DNA from: Malachius bipustulatus
Taxonomy: Eukaryota; Arthropoda; Insecta; Coleoptera; Melyridae
Direction: 5' to 3'
Assembly: GCA_910589415.1 (NCBI GenBank)
Contig: OU342630.1
Span: 20,183,867-20,247,866, forward strand
DNA length: 64,000 nucleotides
Both the position numbers and the translations under genes were made by a program. This document shows, piece after piece, positions 34,460 through 46,269 of the stretch; positions within the stretch are counted from its first letter, which is position 1, and the number at the start of each line of letters is the position of its first letter. The notes below the pieces were generated by a model that was not told where the DNA came from, did no database searches, and saw nothing but the letters and a program-made list of their open reading frames with translations.

Positions 34460-34698
34460 TACAGCATGTCCCATATGAGAGTGACATATCAAAGTTATGT
34501 TTTTTTAAATGGAATGCTCCTATGTTATTGCATTTTTAGATTGTCTGAGAAGAGAAAATAAGATTGGCTTTCACAGTTGGTGCTTAAATTAAGAAGTTTT
34601 TTAATTATAAACAAGTGAAAATCGTCATTTTTGAAGTTCAAGGCCCTGTACAACGATAACGGCTTAAGATAGAGAAAAACGGCTTACATGTAAGCCAC
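34460..34698. repeat. Family C partial copy
   Basis: Shares ATTGTCTGAGAA, ATAAACAAGTGAAAATCG and AACGGCTTACATG with 22773-23285. Only one arm is present before family D sequence begins. Confidence 0.65.
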
Positions 34699-34699
34699 G

Positions 34700-35430
34700 T
34701 AATCCATCTGACGTTTCAAAAATTTTCAAAGCCGACTAGGTCCAAGAGTTTTCATAGCCAACTTTCGTTTTTCTTATGGCCGCCATATTATTTTTTTATG
34801 TCGTTCGATAAGAAAAAAATAATGGAAACCAAAAACTAATAAACTTCAAAAAATAAATATAAAATTTTTGTTCTTTTTTTTTCTAAAAATTACAGCTTTT
34901 TAGATCGAATATCATAGAGAAATTAACAAACTATAAGGCAAGCAGTATGACTTCATATTGACCTATTTCAGTTAAAAACTTTCTGTTTTTCTTTGAGAAA
35001 AGAAGAATAAAAATTTTCAATTTTTTTTTCTAAAGTTTATTAATTTGTGGTTTACATTATTTTTTTCTTATCGAACGACATAAAAAATAATATGGCGGCC
35101 ATAAGAAAAACGAAAGTTGACTATGAAAACTTTGGGATCTAGTCGGCTTTGAAAATTTTTGAAACATCAGATGAATAGCTCGTAAGGGTTTATGTAAGCC
35201 TACGAAAAATTATTTATTAATTTCCAATGGTAAGAAAGATATGACAAAAATAAGATTTCTCGATTTTTCAGTTTTTTCAGGATATTTCAGGAGCAGTCAC
35301 AGATATCTTGTATGTCTGTCTTGACGGATTCCAGATGCCCACAAAATAGCGCAAGTTTTCTCTAATTTAAGCAACCCTGTATCTCTTATGTGCCATGGTG
35401 AAACTGTAGGATACCGGGATGTAAATAATG
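34700..35430. mobile_element. Family D palindrome without its left terminus
   Basis: The arms pair through CATCTGACGTTTCAAAAATT, GAGTTTTCATAG, TTATGGCCGCCATATTATTT and their inverses. The right side continues to GGATATTTCAGGAGCAGTCA and GCCACAAAATAGCGC-like sequence, whereas the left terminal part is absent. Confidence 0.8.
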
Positions 35431-35619
35431 ACCTAATTTTCTTCCAAGAACATCCTGTATAGGTATTATTTTGCTCAAAGTAATTTTAAGTGCAATTTTT
35501 ATAATATTATAACATGTATTGGAAATTGCTCGGTAAATTGAGTAAACAGTAAACATAAACAAATGTGAATGTTTGGTTATCGTGATTAGCTGTCACTACT
35601 CTCAAGGCGACATTCCACC

Positions 35620-35820
35620 AGGTAAGGCATTACGGACCCGCCGTAGCAGCGGGATACGTCATGCAGCAATTTTGCTTACTATTGCACCTAATGGGAGCCC
35701 ATCGTTTTGCTGCACGGGACTCTGTGGAAGCATTCTCATAAGGTGCAATGCGAGGTGCAATGGTAAACAAAATTTTGACGCAACGCGCATCCCTTTGCTA
35801 CGGCGTCCGTCATGAAGCGC
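35620..35820. repeat. GC-richer inverted repeat of about 200 bp
   Basis: CATTACGGACCCGCCGTAGC on the left pairs imperfectly with GCTACGGCGTCCGTCATG on the right. An 80-codon open frame (35573-35815) spans it and has no motif. Probably a small MITE. Confidence 0.55.
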
Positions 35821-35829
35821 CGTATCTGA

Positions 35830-36779
35830 TGGATTATCGCTTACAAGAAATCAGCTTTCACACCAAAGGTTGACCAGGGCTTTATAACTACGCATGGATA
35901 CTAAAACATGTTCATTTTAGTATTATAAGTAGATTCGTATGCTATACTAGTTGAAAGATCAAAATCATCCTAACATTCTGTGACTTTCATATTTTTATAA
36001 CATTTTATTAAAGGTAAAATGGACCTTTAGGGACTCTACAATAATGCAAGTGGAACATTGACACTAGTCAGCAGTTTTAATCTGACAAACGTACGTCAGA
36101 ATAGGACGGTAAAGTTAAACAATTGACATTAACCATTGAATAATGAGATCATTATTCAATCGACCTGAGACTATTATTCGATAGGGCAATAGTAATGCAT
36201 GCCATTACTTAATTAAAATTAGACTACTTAATAATTTATTTGTTATCCAACACCGGAGTAGATAAATAATCTTACACCGTGGTTATGAGTCAACAAGCGT
36301 CTAAAAGAGAAAAATGTTTGTAGGTAATGTGGGTATACATCAAACCCACATTATTTTAGAGCCGGGTGCCTATCCGCACACCTCGCCGCAAACGGATTGT
36401 TTTGAAGCGTAAATGGGACAGCCTGTAGAATCACGAAAATAAATTATCGCCTGCTTATTCCGAGTAATAATAATTAAATTAGGTAATATAAGAGGCATGA
36501 CGTTTATTTGCACTTTCGATAAGCGATACCGATAATCAATGTCAATACAATTTAATTACTCTAATTAAAATTGCACCGTTCGTTAATAAACAATAACTTA
36601 CTTTTGTTTGGCTATCAGTAACTGGAACTTTTCTTGATAATACTCGACTGAAATTAAAGTAACAGCAAACACCAAAGTTTAATAACTTTCTCCGCTTACG
36701 CACTATGCGGTTTATTGGTTACAATTAACACAACACCAAAACACAAATATGTAACTATAAAATTTAAAACCGAGACTTG
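35830..36779. other. Noncoding AT-rich stretch
   Basis: No feature recognised. Confidence 0.35.
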
Positions 36780-37150
36780 ATTTGCATGCGATTCGATTTC
36801 CGCACTATCAGCAGTCAGCACCAGCACAGCTGATTCATGACACATACACTAAGCAGGAACTTACTAATAGGTAGGTAAACGAAGACAGCATCGACGAGTT
36901 TTTCTCACAAAAATGAAATTAAGTTGCAAGTTCCGCGAAGTATGACTAGCACCAGTATTAATGATCTGTTTAATGGAAAAACGAGATTCGTTCAGTTGCG
37001 CTAGCGAGCGGCAACAGCAGCAGAGAGACCGCGACGTCCTACCGGTGATAGCAGTAACGGAATGAAAACAAAATCGAGAAAACTAAACCAACCTGTGGCT
37101 CGAATTGCAAGCGGAATACGTCGCATGCCATCGACCAGCCATACACGAGC
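36780..37150 (+). promoter_or_regulatory. GC-rich pocket with an initiator-like TCAGTT, possible promoter
   Basis: Base composition rises against an AT-rich background. TTCAGTTGCGCTAGCGAGCG near 36990 resembles an arthropod initiator (TCAGT), followed by AACAGCAGCAGAGAGACC as in many insect 5' UTRs. No long open frame follows. This is a weak call based on appearance only. Confidence 0.2.
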
Positions 37151-37527
37151 AGACTTGTGTTAGTAATCATTTTCGCAATTTTCATTTTTAGTGTACCTAC
37201 CTATCCATTTTTAATAAAAAATACACTATTGAGGTCAACGCCACCTTACGAAAATCGCCGAAACTCATCAAATCTTCACCGATCCTGACCACCAGATCAC
37301 AAAAAATTTATTTTACAAAAATCACCTGTCCGCGATATTGTATTCAGGGTATTTCATTGAGGTATTTCAATAACACAAAAGTTTTGGTCAAATGAGTAAA
37401 TTTACATCTAACGGCACGAACACGGTATGGGTGTTTAACGTGAACGTGCATTTTAAGTCATTCAAAATCCATTTATTAACAAAAATTCACGTCCACGTTG
37501 AATATCCGGCTCGTGTCCGTGCCGTTA

Positions 37528-38173
37528 AGGTGCGTACAGACATGCAACAGAACACCGTAACGTAACTTCACCGCGTATCAAGTCTAGACGGCACTCTGCA
37601 ACACCGTACCAGTACAGTAACAGCGTAACACAGTAACATCGCAGCGTCCCATCAGTTGTCGGTATTTCGGCGTCACATCAAAGAAATGTTCGCGACGACG
37701 TTGCACTATAGATTTGCCGGTTTGGACGTGTCTGCGAAACACTTGCGTTGTTTTGATTTTTGTGTTGGTCAAATTGATCAAAAATTCAAAATCAGTTGGC
37801 GTTATTCTTGTGAAGTTTTTATATAGGCCACTCAATGACTGAAAGTTGAAAATTTCTTAATAACTGACGACCGCCGTACACAGTTCTACTGGTGTATAAT
37901 TGATTCTGCCACCAGCGTCTTGATCTGTGTTTTTTCTTCTGCACTAAATAATAGTGCATAACTATATGTCAAATGTCCATCTTTTTCGAATACACTCGTG
38001 CAACTAATTAAAAATCTGGGACGCCTAAATGTTTCGCGTTGATGTTTCGGGGCGATGTTCTGTTGCACTATTTTTTTTTTTTAAACCGGGCTGACCACGC
38101 AACATCGCCGCGTACAGAAATGATACGCGGCGGTGTTACGTGACGATGTTCTGTTGCATGTCTGTACGCACCT
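37528..38173 (-). mobile_element. Harbinger-like non-autonomous transposon, 646 bp
   Basis: TTA target duplications at 37525-37527 and 38174-38176. Terminal inverted repeats of about 55 bp begin AGGTGCGTACAGACATGCAA and carry a nearby TGATACGCGG. A 3-bp TWA duplication is a hallmark of PIF/Harbinger. The interior keeps a transposase remnant on the minus strand. Confidence 0.92.
37584..37835 (-). pseudogene. N-terminal remnant of a Harbinger transposase
   Basis: The frame encodes YKNFTRITPTDFEFLINL followed by NTKIKTTQVFRR. This resembles the segment just before the catalytic domain of HARBI1-like transposases (FxNFxRMxxxDFexLLxLVGPxI). The DDE catalytic region is absent, so the element must rely on a transposase made elsewhere. 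A second open frame upstream (37886-38068 minus) may be the degraded start region. Confidence 0.7.
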
Positions 38174-38521
38174 TTAGATGTAAATTGACCCTAAAGGTTT
38201 ATTAAGTAGTCTGTCAACTGGTTTCGGGCCACACCCAACTAAAAAGTGAGACAATGAAATGTAAAGGAACACAATAAACTACTAGCGTAAGTATGTTAAG
38301 TAGGCTAAAGGTTTCATCCCTAAGGTCAACCCCCTTCGAGTGACAGTTGCTGTGACCCTTAAATTTTCAAATGGAAAGAGTGCGCCAATGACACCTCATT
38401 TGACCTCATTGTGTGAATTTTGGTAATTTTATTGGTAAGTGAAAGAGTTGATCTACCTTCAAACTTGCGATAACAAAAACAAAACATTTGAAAATTCTGA
38501 AAATTACATGAGTGTGAAATA

Positions 38522-39270
38522 CAGGTGTCCCAAGATTTCTTTATCAAGGAATTTGAAACCGCGTTATTTCAAAAAATAAACAAATGAAATTCGGGAAATT
38601 TCAACCATACCCCTAAGGCATTGCAGCTGCAACCCTCAATGCCCCTTTACGCCTTTCCACCCCTAAGTAATCATCCCCTACTTTTTTTTTCAAATGACAC
38701 CCCCATATTTTTTTTGCTCGGCAGGATTGTTGACTTCTTTCTGAATACAATGTCACACGATTTTTTTTTAAATCGGGACATATCTAGCATGCTAAAAACA
38801 ATATAATATCATAACAAACGAGGGTTGTCAAGGAATAACAATTAACATTTAATATGACATTAAAATCACAGAAGCAATTATTATTAACGCCTAATCCAGT
38901 AACACCGGTATTACTAGTTAAGGTGGTTGGAGGAAACATTAACACAAAAAACAAGCAATTGCAACTCCTTGACAACCCTCGTTTGTTTTGATATTATATT
39001 GTTTTCGGCGTGCTAGATATGTCTCGATTTAAAAAAATCGTATGACATTGTATTCAGAAAGAAGTCAACAATCCTGCCGAGCAAAAAAAATATGGGGGTG
39101 TCATTTGAAAAAAAAGTAGGGGATGATTACTTAGGGGTGGAAAGGCGCAAAGGGGCATTGAGGGTGCAGCTGCAAAGCCTTAGGGGTATGGTTGAAATTT
39201 GCCTAATTTCATTTGTTTATTTTTTGAAATAACGTGGATATCCCTTGATAAAGAAATCTTGGGACACCTG
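38522..39270. mobile_element. 749-bp palindromic element, CAGGTGTCCC ends, TA target duplication
   Basis: TA at 38520-38521 and 39271-39272. The ends are CAGGTGTCCCAAGATTTC and its inverse. The arms pair closely (AAGGCATTGCAGCTGCAACC, GCTCGGCAGGATTGTTGAC, GTTGTCAAGGA), with a loop near 38840-38960. No coding sequence. Confidence 0.92.
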
Positions 39271-39279
39271 TATACTGGT

Positions 39280-39940
39280 GAATATGCATGCATGGGTGAA
39301 AAATTTGCAAAAAATGACTTTCGGTTACATATGGTTTCTTAGATCTTAAGCAGTGTAAATGAATCAATTTAGACCATCGCATTTGTAAGGTAACCTGTTT
39401 TCATGTAAAAACTCTTGCTTCACCATTCTTGCAGGATGGGGTAAAAAGAGGTTACAGGATCTAATAGGGGAGGCTAGAGATCAAAGAATGGTGTCAACGA
39501 GTACCAGAGACTCCAGTGAACCCGAGTGTGCTAGTAAAAATGTTTTTAAATAACATCTAATGGTAAAAAAAAGTTGTAAGAACAATCCCCTATCAGATGA
39601 AGAGGTTGCAAACCTTTTGGAAACGTTTTGAACAATTCACAATTGGGTGACCTTCTTTTACGATGAGAAAAATCGATTTAACTCAAACTTGAGCTATCTT
39701 TGAACTGCTTGTGGACGTTTTAGCAGCCTTTCGAAGAATGAACTTACTCTTCACAATGAATGACGACATCGAAGGACATTATGGTACAGAGAGTCTGCAG
39801 GGAGTTTGAATCAATCATTCAAGCCGGTTGAAGGTTCATTGATCTTCTGGTAGTTATAAAGCAGGCTCAAAATTTCAACTAAAAATCGTACGAAGTAGAT
39901 TTTTTTTGGTACAATGATCATGCAAAAGTGCTTCATACGA
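39280..39940. other. Noncoding stretch
   Basis: No feature recognised. Confidence 0.35.
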
Positions 39941-39944
39941 AAAA

Positions 39945-40485
39945 AAATAAGATGACTTTCTCCTCTGAACAACATGAGGTATCTATCAAAAATGTCACAT
40001 TTCCATTAAAGTCAGTGGCGCAGAAATTATTTAAAAAAAGATAACGACATACCCAGTTCTCCGCCAGTGGATTAAATTTTTTGTTGGAAGTATTAAATCA
40101 TGTACTTTAACTACTATAAGAACTGTCAAAAATTTCGAGCTATTCTGATCAGCTAGTTTATAGTTTTTGAAAAAAAATTAAATTTTTCGAAGAACTTCAA
40201 CACTTCTGTATTTCGAAAACTAAAGATCCGACGACACATATCTACAAAAAAATGGCATTTTTTGCATTCCCTACACGCCCTTCAAATTAAAAAAAAATTG
40301 TCCTTTTTCCTTTCAAGATTTTATAAAGTGTTTTTATACACCTTCTTCGGCTGTTACCTGAGCCACGATGATCCAAACTTCATAGTCGCTGCATCTTTCC
40401 TGCCTGTGTTGGAGACATGCGCACAGAAACTTTGGGCTTCTAAAAATAACCAAGGTCTGGCAGTTGCGGGTTCTTGCTATATGTA
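39945..40485 (+). repeat. Single arm of the palindromic family seen at 15166-22545
   Basis: Carries GTCAGTGGCGCAGAAATT, GGTATTTGA-like TTGGAAGTATTAAATCATG, TGATCAGCTAG, CACCTTCTTCGGCTGTTACC and ACATGCGCACAGAAAC in the order of the right arm there. It extends past the point where that copy is truncated. Confidence 0.8.
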
Positions 40486-40729
40486 TACAATTATTGTAAT
40501 TATTGCTGTACGATTACCATTGAATAAGAAAGCCAAATATTCTTTATTGTTATTATTATTACTCTAATAATTATTATTATTATTAGTAATTCTCTCAACC
40601 GAGACAATTGGATCAACAATCAATTGGAAAACATTTACCTACCCTTCTCGCTGCATCAGTGTTCGGCTCTGTAAACGAGAATGAAATACATCATATTCCG
40701 TTTTTCCGATGGGTATTAAAGGTATCTGC

Positions 40730-40966
40730 ATGGGACATTGTGAGCTCAAGGAACACTTGAGGAAGCTAAGCATAGAAGAGAACGCCGTCTGCAGATTTTG
40801 CAGAAAGGGAGACGAGACACCTCGTCACCTGTTGCTAAACTGAGACGCGTTAGCACTCAAAAGAAGAAATGTTCTGGGTCAACATCAGCTGGAGGCAGTC
40901 GATCTATCCGACCTCGATCCTCTCAAAATTCTCAAGGGAACGGACTCGGTGAGGGTTCTTCATTAA
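40730..40966 (+). pseudogene. LINE C-terminal fragment (post-RNase H zinc knuckle)
   Basis: The frame begins MGHCELKEHLRKL, then VCRFCRKGDETPRHLLL with an in-frame TGA, then DALALKRRNVLGQHQL and DPLKILKG. This is the conserved TGHC...HL...CRxC...DETxxHLL...CxAL tail of R1/Jockey-group LINEs with RNase H. The Cys after HLL is lost (N then stop). Confidence 0.75.
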
Positions 40967-41026
40967 TGGGATTCCCACACCATCAGGGAGGGACACAATA
41001 GAGTGATCTACATTATATGTCTGTAT

Positions 41027-41188
41027 TCATCAAACTTCAAAATATAACTCTGCTGGGGTTATATTTTGAATTTTCTGACAGCTGATTGGTCTAATGCTCA
41101 AACCCTACGAACGCTACGAATTTTACACCAATGACATGTTCCAAAATATAACCCCAGGGGTTATATTTATTGATGAATACGGACCATA
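41027..41188. repeat. Damaged copy of the 33725-33995 MITE
   Basis: TGTCTGTATTCATCAAAC, GACAGCTGATTGGTC and CCCCAGGGGTTATATTT are shared. The right arm is mostly deleted. A smaller fragment lies at 41395-41470. Confidence 0.8.
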
Positions 41189-41657
41189 GAGGCACCACAT
41201 AGAGGAGACGCAATATATCTCTTAGGTCGCAGAGACTCGATCGTCCCGAATAATTACAATACAATACATACAATACAATACAATAATTGTATCTGTATGG
41301 GGCGAAAGACTTCAGTGTTCAACAGCTCGACCATGGAAAAAAATAGTATACTCCACGAACGCTACAAACCCACGAAACCACGAAACCCTACGAACGCTAC
41401 GAATGTTAAACCACAAATGACATGTTCCAAAATATAACCCCAGGGGTTATATTTATTTGATGAATAAGGGCTTGTGTAGATCATATTTAGTTTGGAAATT
41501 TTCTATTTTAATTTTTTTCAGTATCTTTCATATTCAGTAAAACGGGACAATGCAAAATCAGCTACCCTGTATAAATAGGTAGTTAAGTAGGTATAGATAA
41601 ACTAAAATATAAGAAGTAAGGTGTATAAAAATAGCCTACTCATAAAGCTGTTGAAAA

Positions 41658-42593
41658 ACAGGATGTTAATGAATATAAATGTTACACACTTGAAGCTCAT
41701 GTAGGAAATGCAAAAATAAGCGGAAAATTTCCTGTGGACATGGGTCGTTGGAGCTTTAGTTTTCGAGATATAGTTGAAATTCTTCGAAAAATTTTATTAT
41801 TTTTGGAATATCTAAAAATTGTCTGATAAGAATAACTCGGAATTTTTGGCAGTTATTATACTAATTGAAGTACATGATTTGATACTGCAGATGAAAAACT
41901 CTTCAATCCAGTAGCAGAGATCTGGGTGTGTTGTTACTTTTTTTATTAAATATTTTCTACGCCACTTACTTTAATGTAGATTTTATATTTTCGGCAGATA
42001 CCTTTTTTATTCAGAGGAGAAAAGTCATCTTATGTTTTTGTTGTAGGACTCTTTGAAGATATTTCATAATGTAAGTCATACAAATTTTTTTGTAATGCAA
42101 CACACGCTTCAAAAATGATCACAAAAATGATTAGGTAATTTCTGGAAGGAATCATTAGCATTGACTTTTATATTTTACCTCCTAGAGGTTTGTACATTCC
42201 GAAGTATCTCGGTAACAGTGATGCATCCTACGATAAGAAAGTAAGATGACTTTTCTCCTCAAAACAATACAGGGTATCTACAAAAAATGTCAAATTTGCA
42301 TTAAAGTCAGTGGAGTAGAAATTACTTTAAAAAAGAGGTAACGACATTGAAGAATTTTTAATTGGGAGTATCATATCATGTACTTCAATTAGTACAACAT
42401 CTGTCAAAATATTTAGAGTTATTCTGATCAACGAGTTTTAGATATTCAAAAAATATTAAATTTTTCGAAGAACTTCAACCCTCTATCTCGAAAACTAAAC
42501 CGCCAACAACTCATGCCTACAGGGATTCTTTGGCCTATTTTTGCATTTCCTACATGCCCTTCAAGTTTGTAACACGTATTCATTAACACCCTG
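41658..42593. mobile_element. Two-arm copy of the 15166-22545 palindromic family
   Basis: Left CAGGATGTTAATGAAT... and right ...ATTCATTAACACCCTG are the ends. The arms share ACTTGAAG with CATGTAGGAAATGC, TTAGTTTTCGAGATA, and the central AAAGTCATCTTA region. This copy supplies the probable true termini of the family (TA plus CAGGGTGTTAATGAAT). Confidence 0.85.
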
Positions 42594-42790
42594 TATAAAG
42601 GTACCGTAATTAAAATCGCTAGACAGAATCAGATGAAGGTATTGAGTAATTTTAGATTTTGAGATAATATACGATAAGAGCAGTGTCATTTACAAAAAAC
42701 TTGCAGTTTGTAAATTAAAAATAAATATATTAGCTGATGCTATTTTTTATTCAAAAATCCCTCGCCCTCGCGGCTCACCTGTATGTATAG

Positions 42791-42791
<1 letters not shown>

Positions 42792-42826
<35 letters not shown>
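42792..42826. repeat. (TA)n microsatellite
   Basis: Uninterrupted TA run of about 17 units. A similar run lies at 50389-50414. Confidence 0.95.
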
Positions 42827-42831
<5 letters not shown>

Positions 42832-43642
42832 TGTACACGGTTATTGTTGAGCCCGTTGAACATATTAACGGTTAGTTGTGTAGCCCTTTGCAACCTTGTT
42901 CAGCCCGTCTGCGGGCTGAACAAAGTTTCGCGTGTATATGAGCGCCAAAGCGTTGCACACGCCCATGGGGACCTATAGGCAGATTTTCAAGTGGGCTTAA
43001 TAATGACCGTTCCTCTATACAACATACGCTGTTTAGTACACTATGTTTGCCACCAGGCGGCGCTTTGTGTATATACCTATAGAGGTGTATATACATTGTT
43101 CAGCCCACCATACTAATATGCCGTTATGGAGCCCCCCAGCTGGCAACATCGCGAAACGAGGAAACATACTAAGAATTTCTTGAAACATAATTCAACTAGG
43201 ACTCTCATGCCTGGAAGGCGTACATGCAGCCACACAACTTCTTGGAAACAAACCTTTTCGAGCATATAGGGGTAATGGTCTGGCACTATTTGACATTCAC
43301 ATACTGGTTTTATTTAATTATGATAAATATTAATAATAAGATTTGATTATTATTTGAAAAATATTTATGAAATAGTAGGTTTAGTTGTTTAATTTTTCAG
43401 AAATACCAATTAATGTTGTATATTATGTATTTTAGGGCATTTAGACCTTTAAAAGTACTTTTTAATAAAAAAATAATAACATTAAAAATACTTCTCATCA
43501 CATTTGACCATCAGAAAATGCCACGTTTTTGAATGGGTTAATAATTGCAATAATAAGTAACATTTCATTATAATACCTCTCTTGAACTAGGTTCAAATAT
43601 TGTTATATTTTATATTAATATTTACACCCTCCTTGCATGTAG

Positions 43643-44967
43643 TCTACGTTTACATGACAAAAAAGGTACCCCATAGAACACCTCAGAATTATGAAGTGAA
43701 AATGGCTGAAAAACATTTCACGCCCGCCAAGGCTAGTCAAAATTTGTTAATTGTTATTTTTGTGAATTTTCGAATTTTACTAAAATTTTTTTGTTTTAAA
43801 ACACCTGCTTGAAATTTAAACAATTTGTAGAAAATAATGTACCATTTTTGAAAAAATTGTCTGGCTGACAATTTTTGTTAAATAACTTCTGACAGACCTT
43901 TTGTTATAAATTATTTTTTTAAGAAAATGCACGTCATACATAATATAACACACCTCCTTGAATTTTTTTTTTTAATAAAGTTTAAGATCTCTTATTCTAT
44001 CTATTGCAACTTGTCTGGCTGACAATTTTTGTTAATAAATTTATCAAACTAATATTTTTTGTTATAATTGTTATAAATTACATTTTTTATGAAAGTTCAC
44101 TTCATAATACGTACTCAGTAAAAAAAAATGTTTATGAAAAACGTATTAAAGTATATAAAAGGGATCTAAATTATTAATTTATAACAAAAAAAAAAATTTT
44201 TTAGTTAGTAACTATAATTATTATACCATAATTTTTTCATTTAAAAATGTGGTCGCAGCACTTTAACAATGAAGTTTGTCATAGTAAAAATCTTTTTTTT
44301 TTGCTGACAGACCAATTTTTATGCATAAAATAGATGTCAAACCTTCTTTCAGAAAAATATTAGGGTGGCGTTTTGACACAGCCTTTATAAAAGCCTTTTT
44401 TTTGAAGTAACGCTGTCACTGCGCTTAAAAATCGAATCTTACTAATAAAAAAAAACTTTTTTAATGATAAGAATATTTTTATGCATAGGCATCTTAAGCT
44501 TCAGTTTTTTTTTTTTTTTTTAACGAAGTGTTCCTAAATGCCAGTGATTGATCTTGATATATTGATGCTGCGGATTCAAAATGAAGTCTGACAAATTTTT
44601 TAACAAAAATTGTCAACCAGACAAGTTGCAATAGATGAAAAGATCTTAAACTTTATTAAAAAAATCAAGGAGGCGTTATGACGTGCATTTTCATAAAAAA
44701 AATAATTTACAACAAAATGTCTTTCAGAAGTTAATTAACAAAAATTGTTAGCCAGATAATTTTTTTCAAAAATGGTACATTATTTTCTACAAATTGGATA
44801 AATTTCAAGCAGGTGTTTTGGAAAAAAATATTTTTTTTAGCAAAATTCAGAAAAAATAACAATCAACAAATTTTTCCTAGTCTGGCGGGCGTAACATGTT
44901 TTCAGCCATTTTCACTTCATAATTTTGAGGTGTTCTGTGGGGTACCTTTTTTGTCATGGAAGCGTAC
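43643..44967. mobile_element. 1.3-kb imperfect palindrome
   Basis: Left ACATGACAAAAAAGGTACC pairs with right GGTACCTTTTTTGTCATGG. Pairing continues through CACCTCAGAATTATGAAGTG, ATGTACCATTTTTGAAAAAA and the repeated TTGTCTGGCTGACAATTTTT, to a centre near 44280-44330. Duplicated inner segments make the arms partly repetitive. Termini do not carry CAGGGTG; target duplication not identified. Confidence 0.85.
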
Positions 44968-45204
44968 ACTATTGTGAATTATTTCAGTTTTAGAACTGTT
45001 CTGCATGTTATCCATGATATATTTTAAGATAGGTACCTAGAACAATAGCTTAGGTACTTAAAAGTCGTGTTCAATACGAAAATTGCTCCCTCTAAATCAT
45101 AATAAATACGATTTTTTAAATATAGGAGGTCGAAAGGATAGGTATATAAAGTAGGTACGTTACAAGATATATGAAAACTTGAAAATCATATTGTCTTTAT
45201 TCAA

Positions 45205-46075
45205 TAATTATACCAATTGAAGACATAAGTGGACAAAGGTGCTAAGTCACATTTAAAAAAAAAAAAAGGATTTTTGTGCTTTCCGAGTCTTTGTGGTGGT
45301 CTTTTAACTTTTGCAATATCAAAAATTGCATATTTACGAAACTACCAGTGGATACAGCTGATATGTCACACTGACCTATTCATTGTTTTGGTGGATAAAG
45401 GTGCTATGTCACAAAATTGGACATAACACCTTTATCCACTACAAATGTATCGCTATTTAGCAAGGACATGTTACATACACAGTGACATGTCCTATTTGAA
45501 CTTCAAAATATAATGGAAAGTAGAGGCAAACAAATTCTTAAATTATTATCGAACAAAGAAAACTTATATTATGCAAAAGAAGGTAAGATTTCTATAATTA
45601 AATAAAATAGGATTATACCAACACAAAATAAAGCCAAACATAAAATTTTTTATTTAAAACCTAAAATTTACCGAAACATCATCCTCAAAAATGGAAAGGA
45701 AATAAATCAGCAGCATGCAGAGAACGGGGTATGGAATACATTTCGCAAACAGGAAAAGTCGTGCCAAAAAAAAGCTATAAACATAGATAATATTTTATGC
45801 AAAAAAAGTTACAGCTTAAATTGTGGAGTAAAATTTAGCCTGGAAGCGATAGAAACTATTCTAAACAAATTTTATAAATTGGATAATGCAAAAAAAACTC
45901 GTCTTCTGTTTAAAAGTATTAATCCAATTGCTCAAAGTCAAAAATAAAAATAAAAAAATTAACAAAAAAACCTCTAAGACAAAACGTGTTCTTCTCATTT
46001 ACTCAATATTCTGTTTTTGTGACTTCGCACCTTTATCTACTTATGTCTTCAATTATTTGTCTTTATAGCAATTGT
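45205..46075. mobile_element. Fold-back element carrying an exon-like gene fragment
   Basis: The left arm (AATTGAAGACATAAGTGGAC, AAAGGTGCTAAGTCAC) and the right arm (GTGACTTCGCACCTTTATCT, CTTATGTCTTCAATT) are inverted. A perfect 20-bp hairpin with the same GTGGATAAAGGTGCTATGTC motif sits inside at 45391-45439. Between them lie the reading frames listed next. Confidence 0.75.
45513..45947 (+). pseudogene. Intron-containing gene fragment of unknown function inside the fold-back
   Basis: ATG at 45513 opens MESRGKQILKLLSNKENLYY, running to a good donor AAG|GTAAGATT at 45582/45583. A second open segment without Met spans 45645-45947 (100 codons, TAA end): NGVWNTFRKQEKSC, then DNILCKKSYSLNCGVKFSLE and KFYKLDNAKKTRLLF. 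The Cys-rich stretch followed by an F-x-KL helix resembles the N-terminal region of a multi-exon gene family common in insect genomes and often linked with transposons; that match is from memory of the pattern only. The acceptor was not determined and the C-terminal part is missing. Confidence 0.45.
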
Positions 46076-46269
46076 ATACAAAGGCTTTAATCTTGACCCA
46101 ATTTTTTTCTTTGAATATCTTTCAGATATAAACCTTAATTTTTGTACACATCTTATCATTAATATTATTTACGGTCATTATTTACATCTGGGTATCCTAT
46201 AGTTTCACTATGGCATCTATACAGGCTTAGAACTATTATTTAAAGGGCCACTACAGGGATATCTTAAAC

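Larger units (their letters stand above)
37388..38190. repeat. Older palindromic element split by the Harbinger-like insertion
   Basis: Left AATTTACATCTAACGGCACG pairs with right CGTGTCCGTGCCGTTA, continuing as GATGTAAATT after the insertion. Removing 37528-38173 plus one TTA restores one small palindrome of about 160 bp. Confidence 0.75.
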
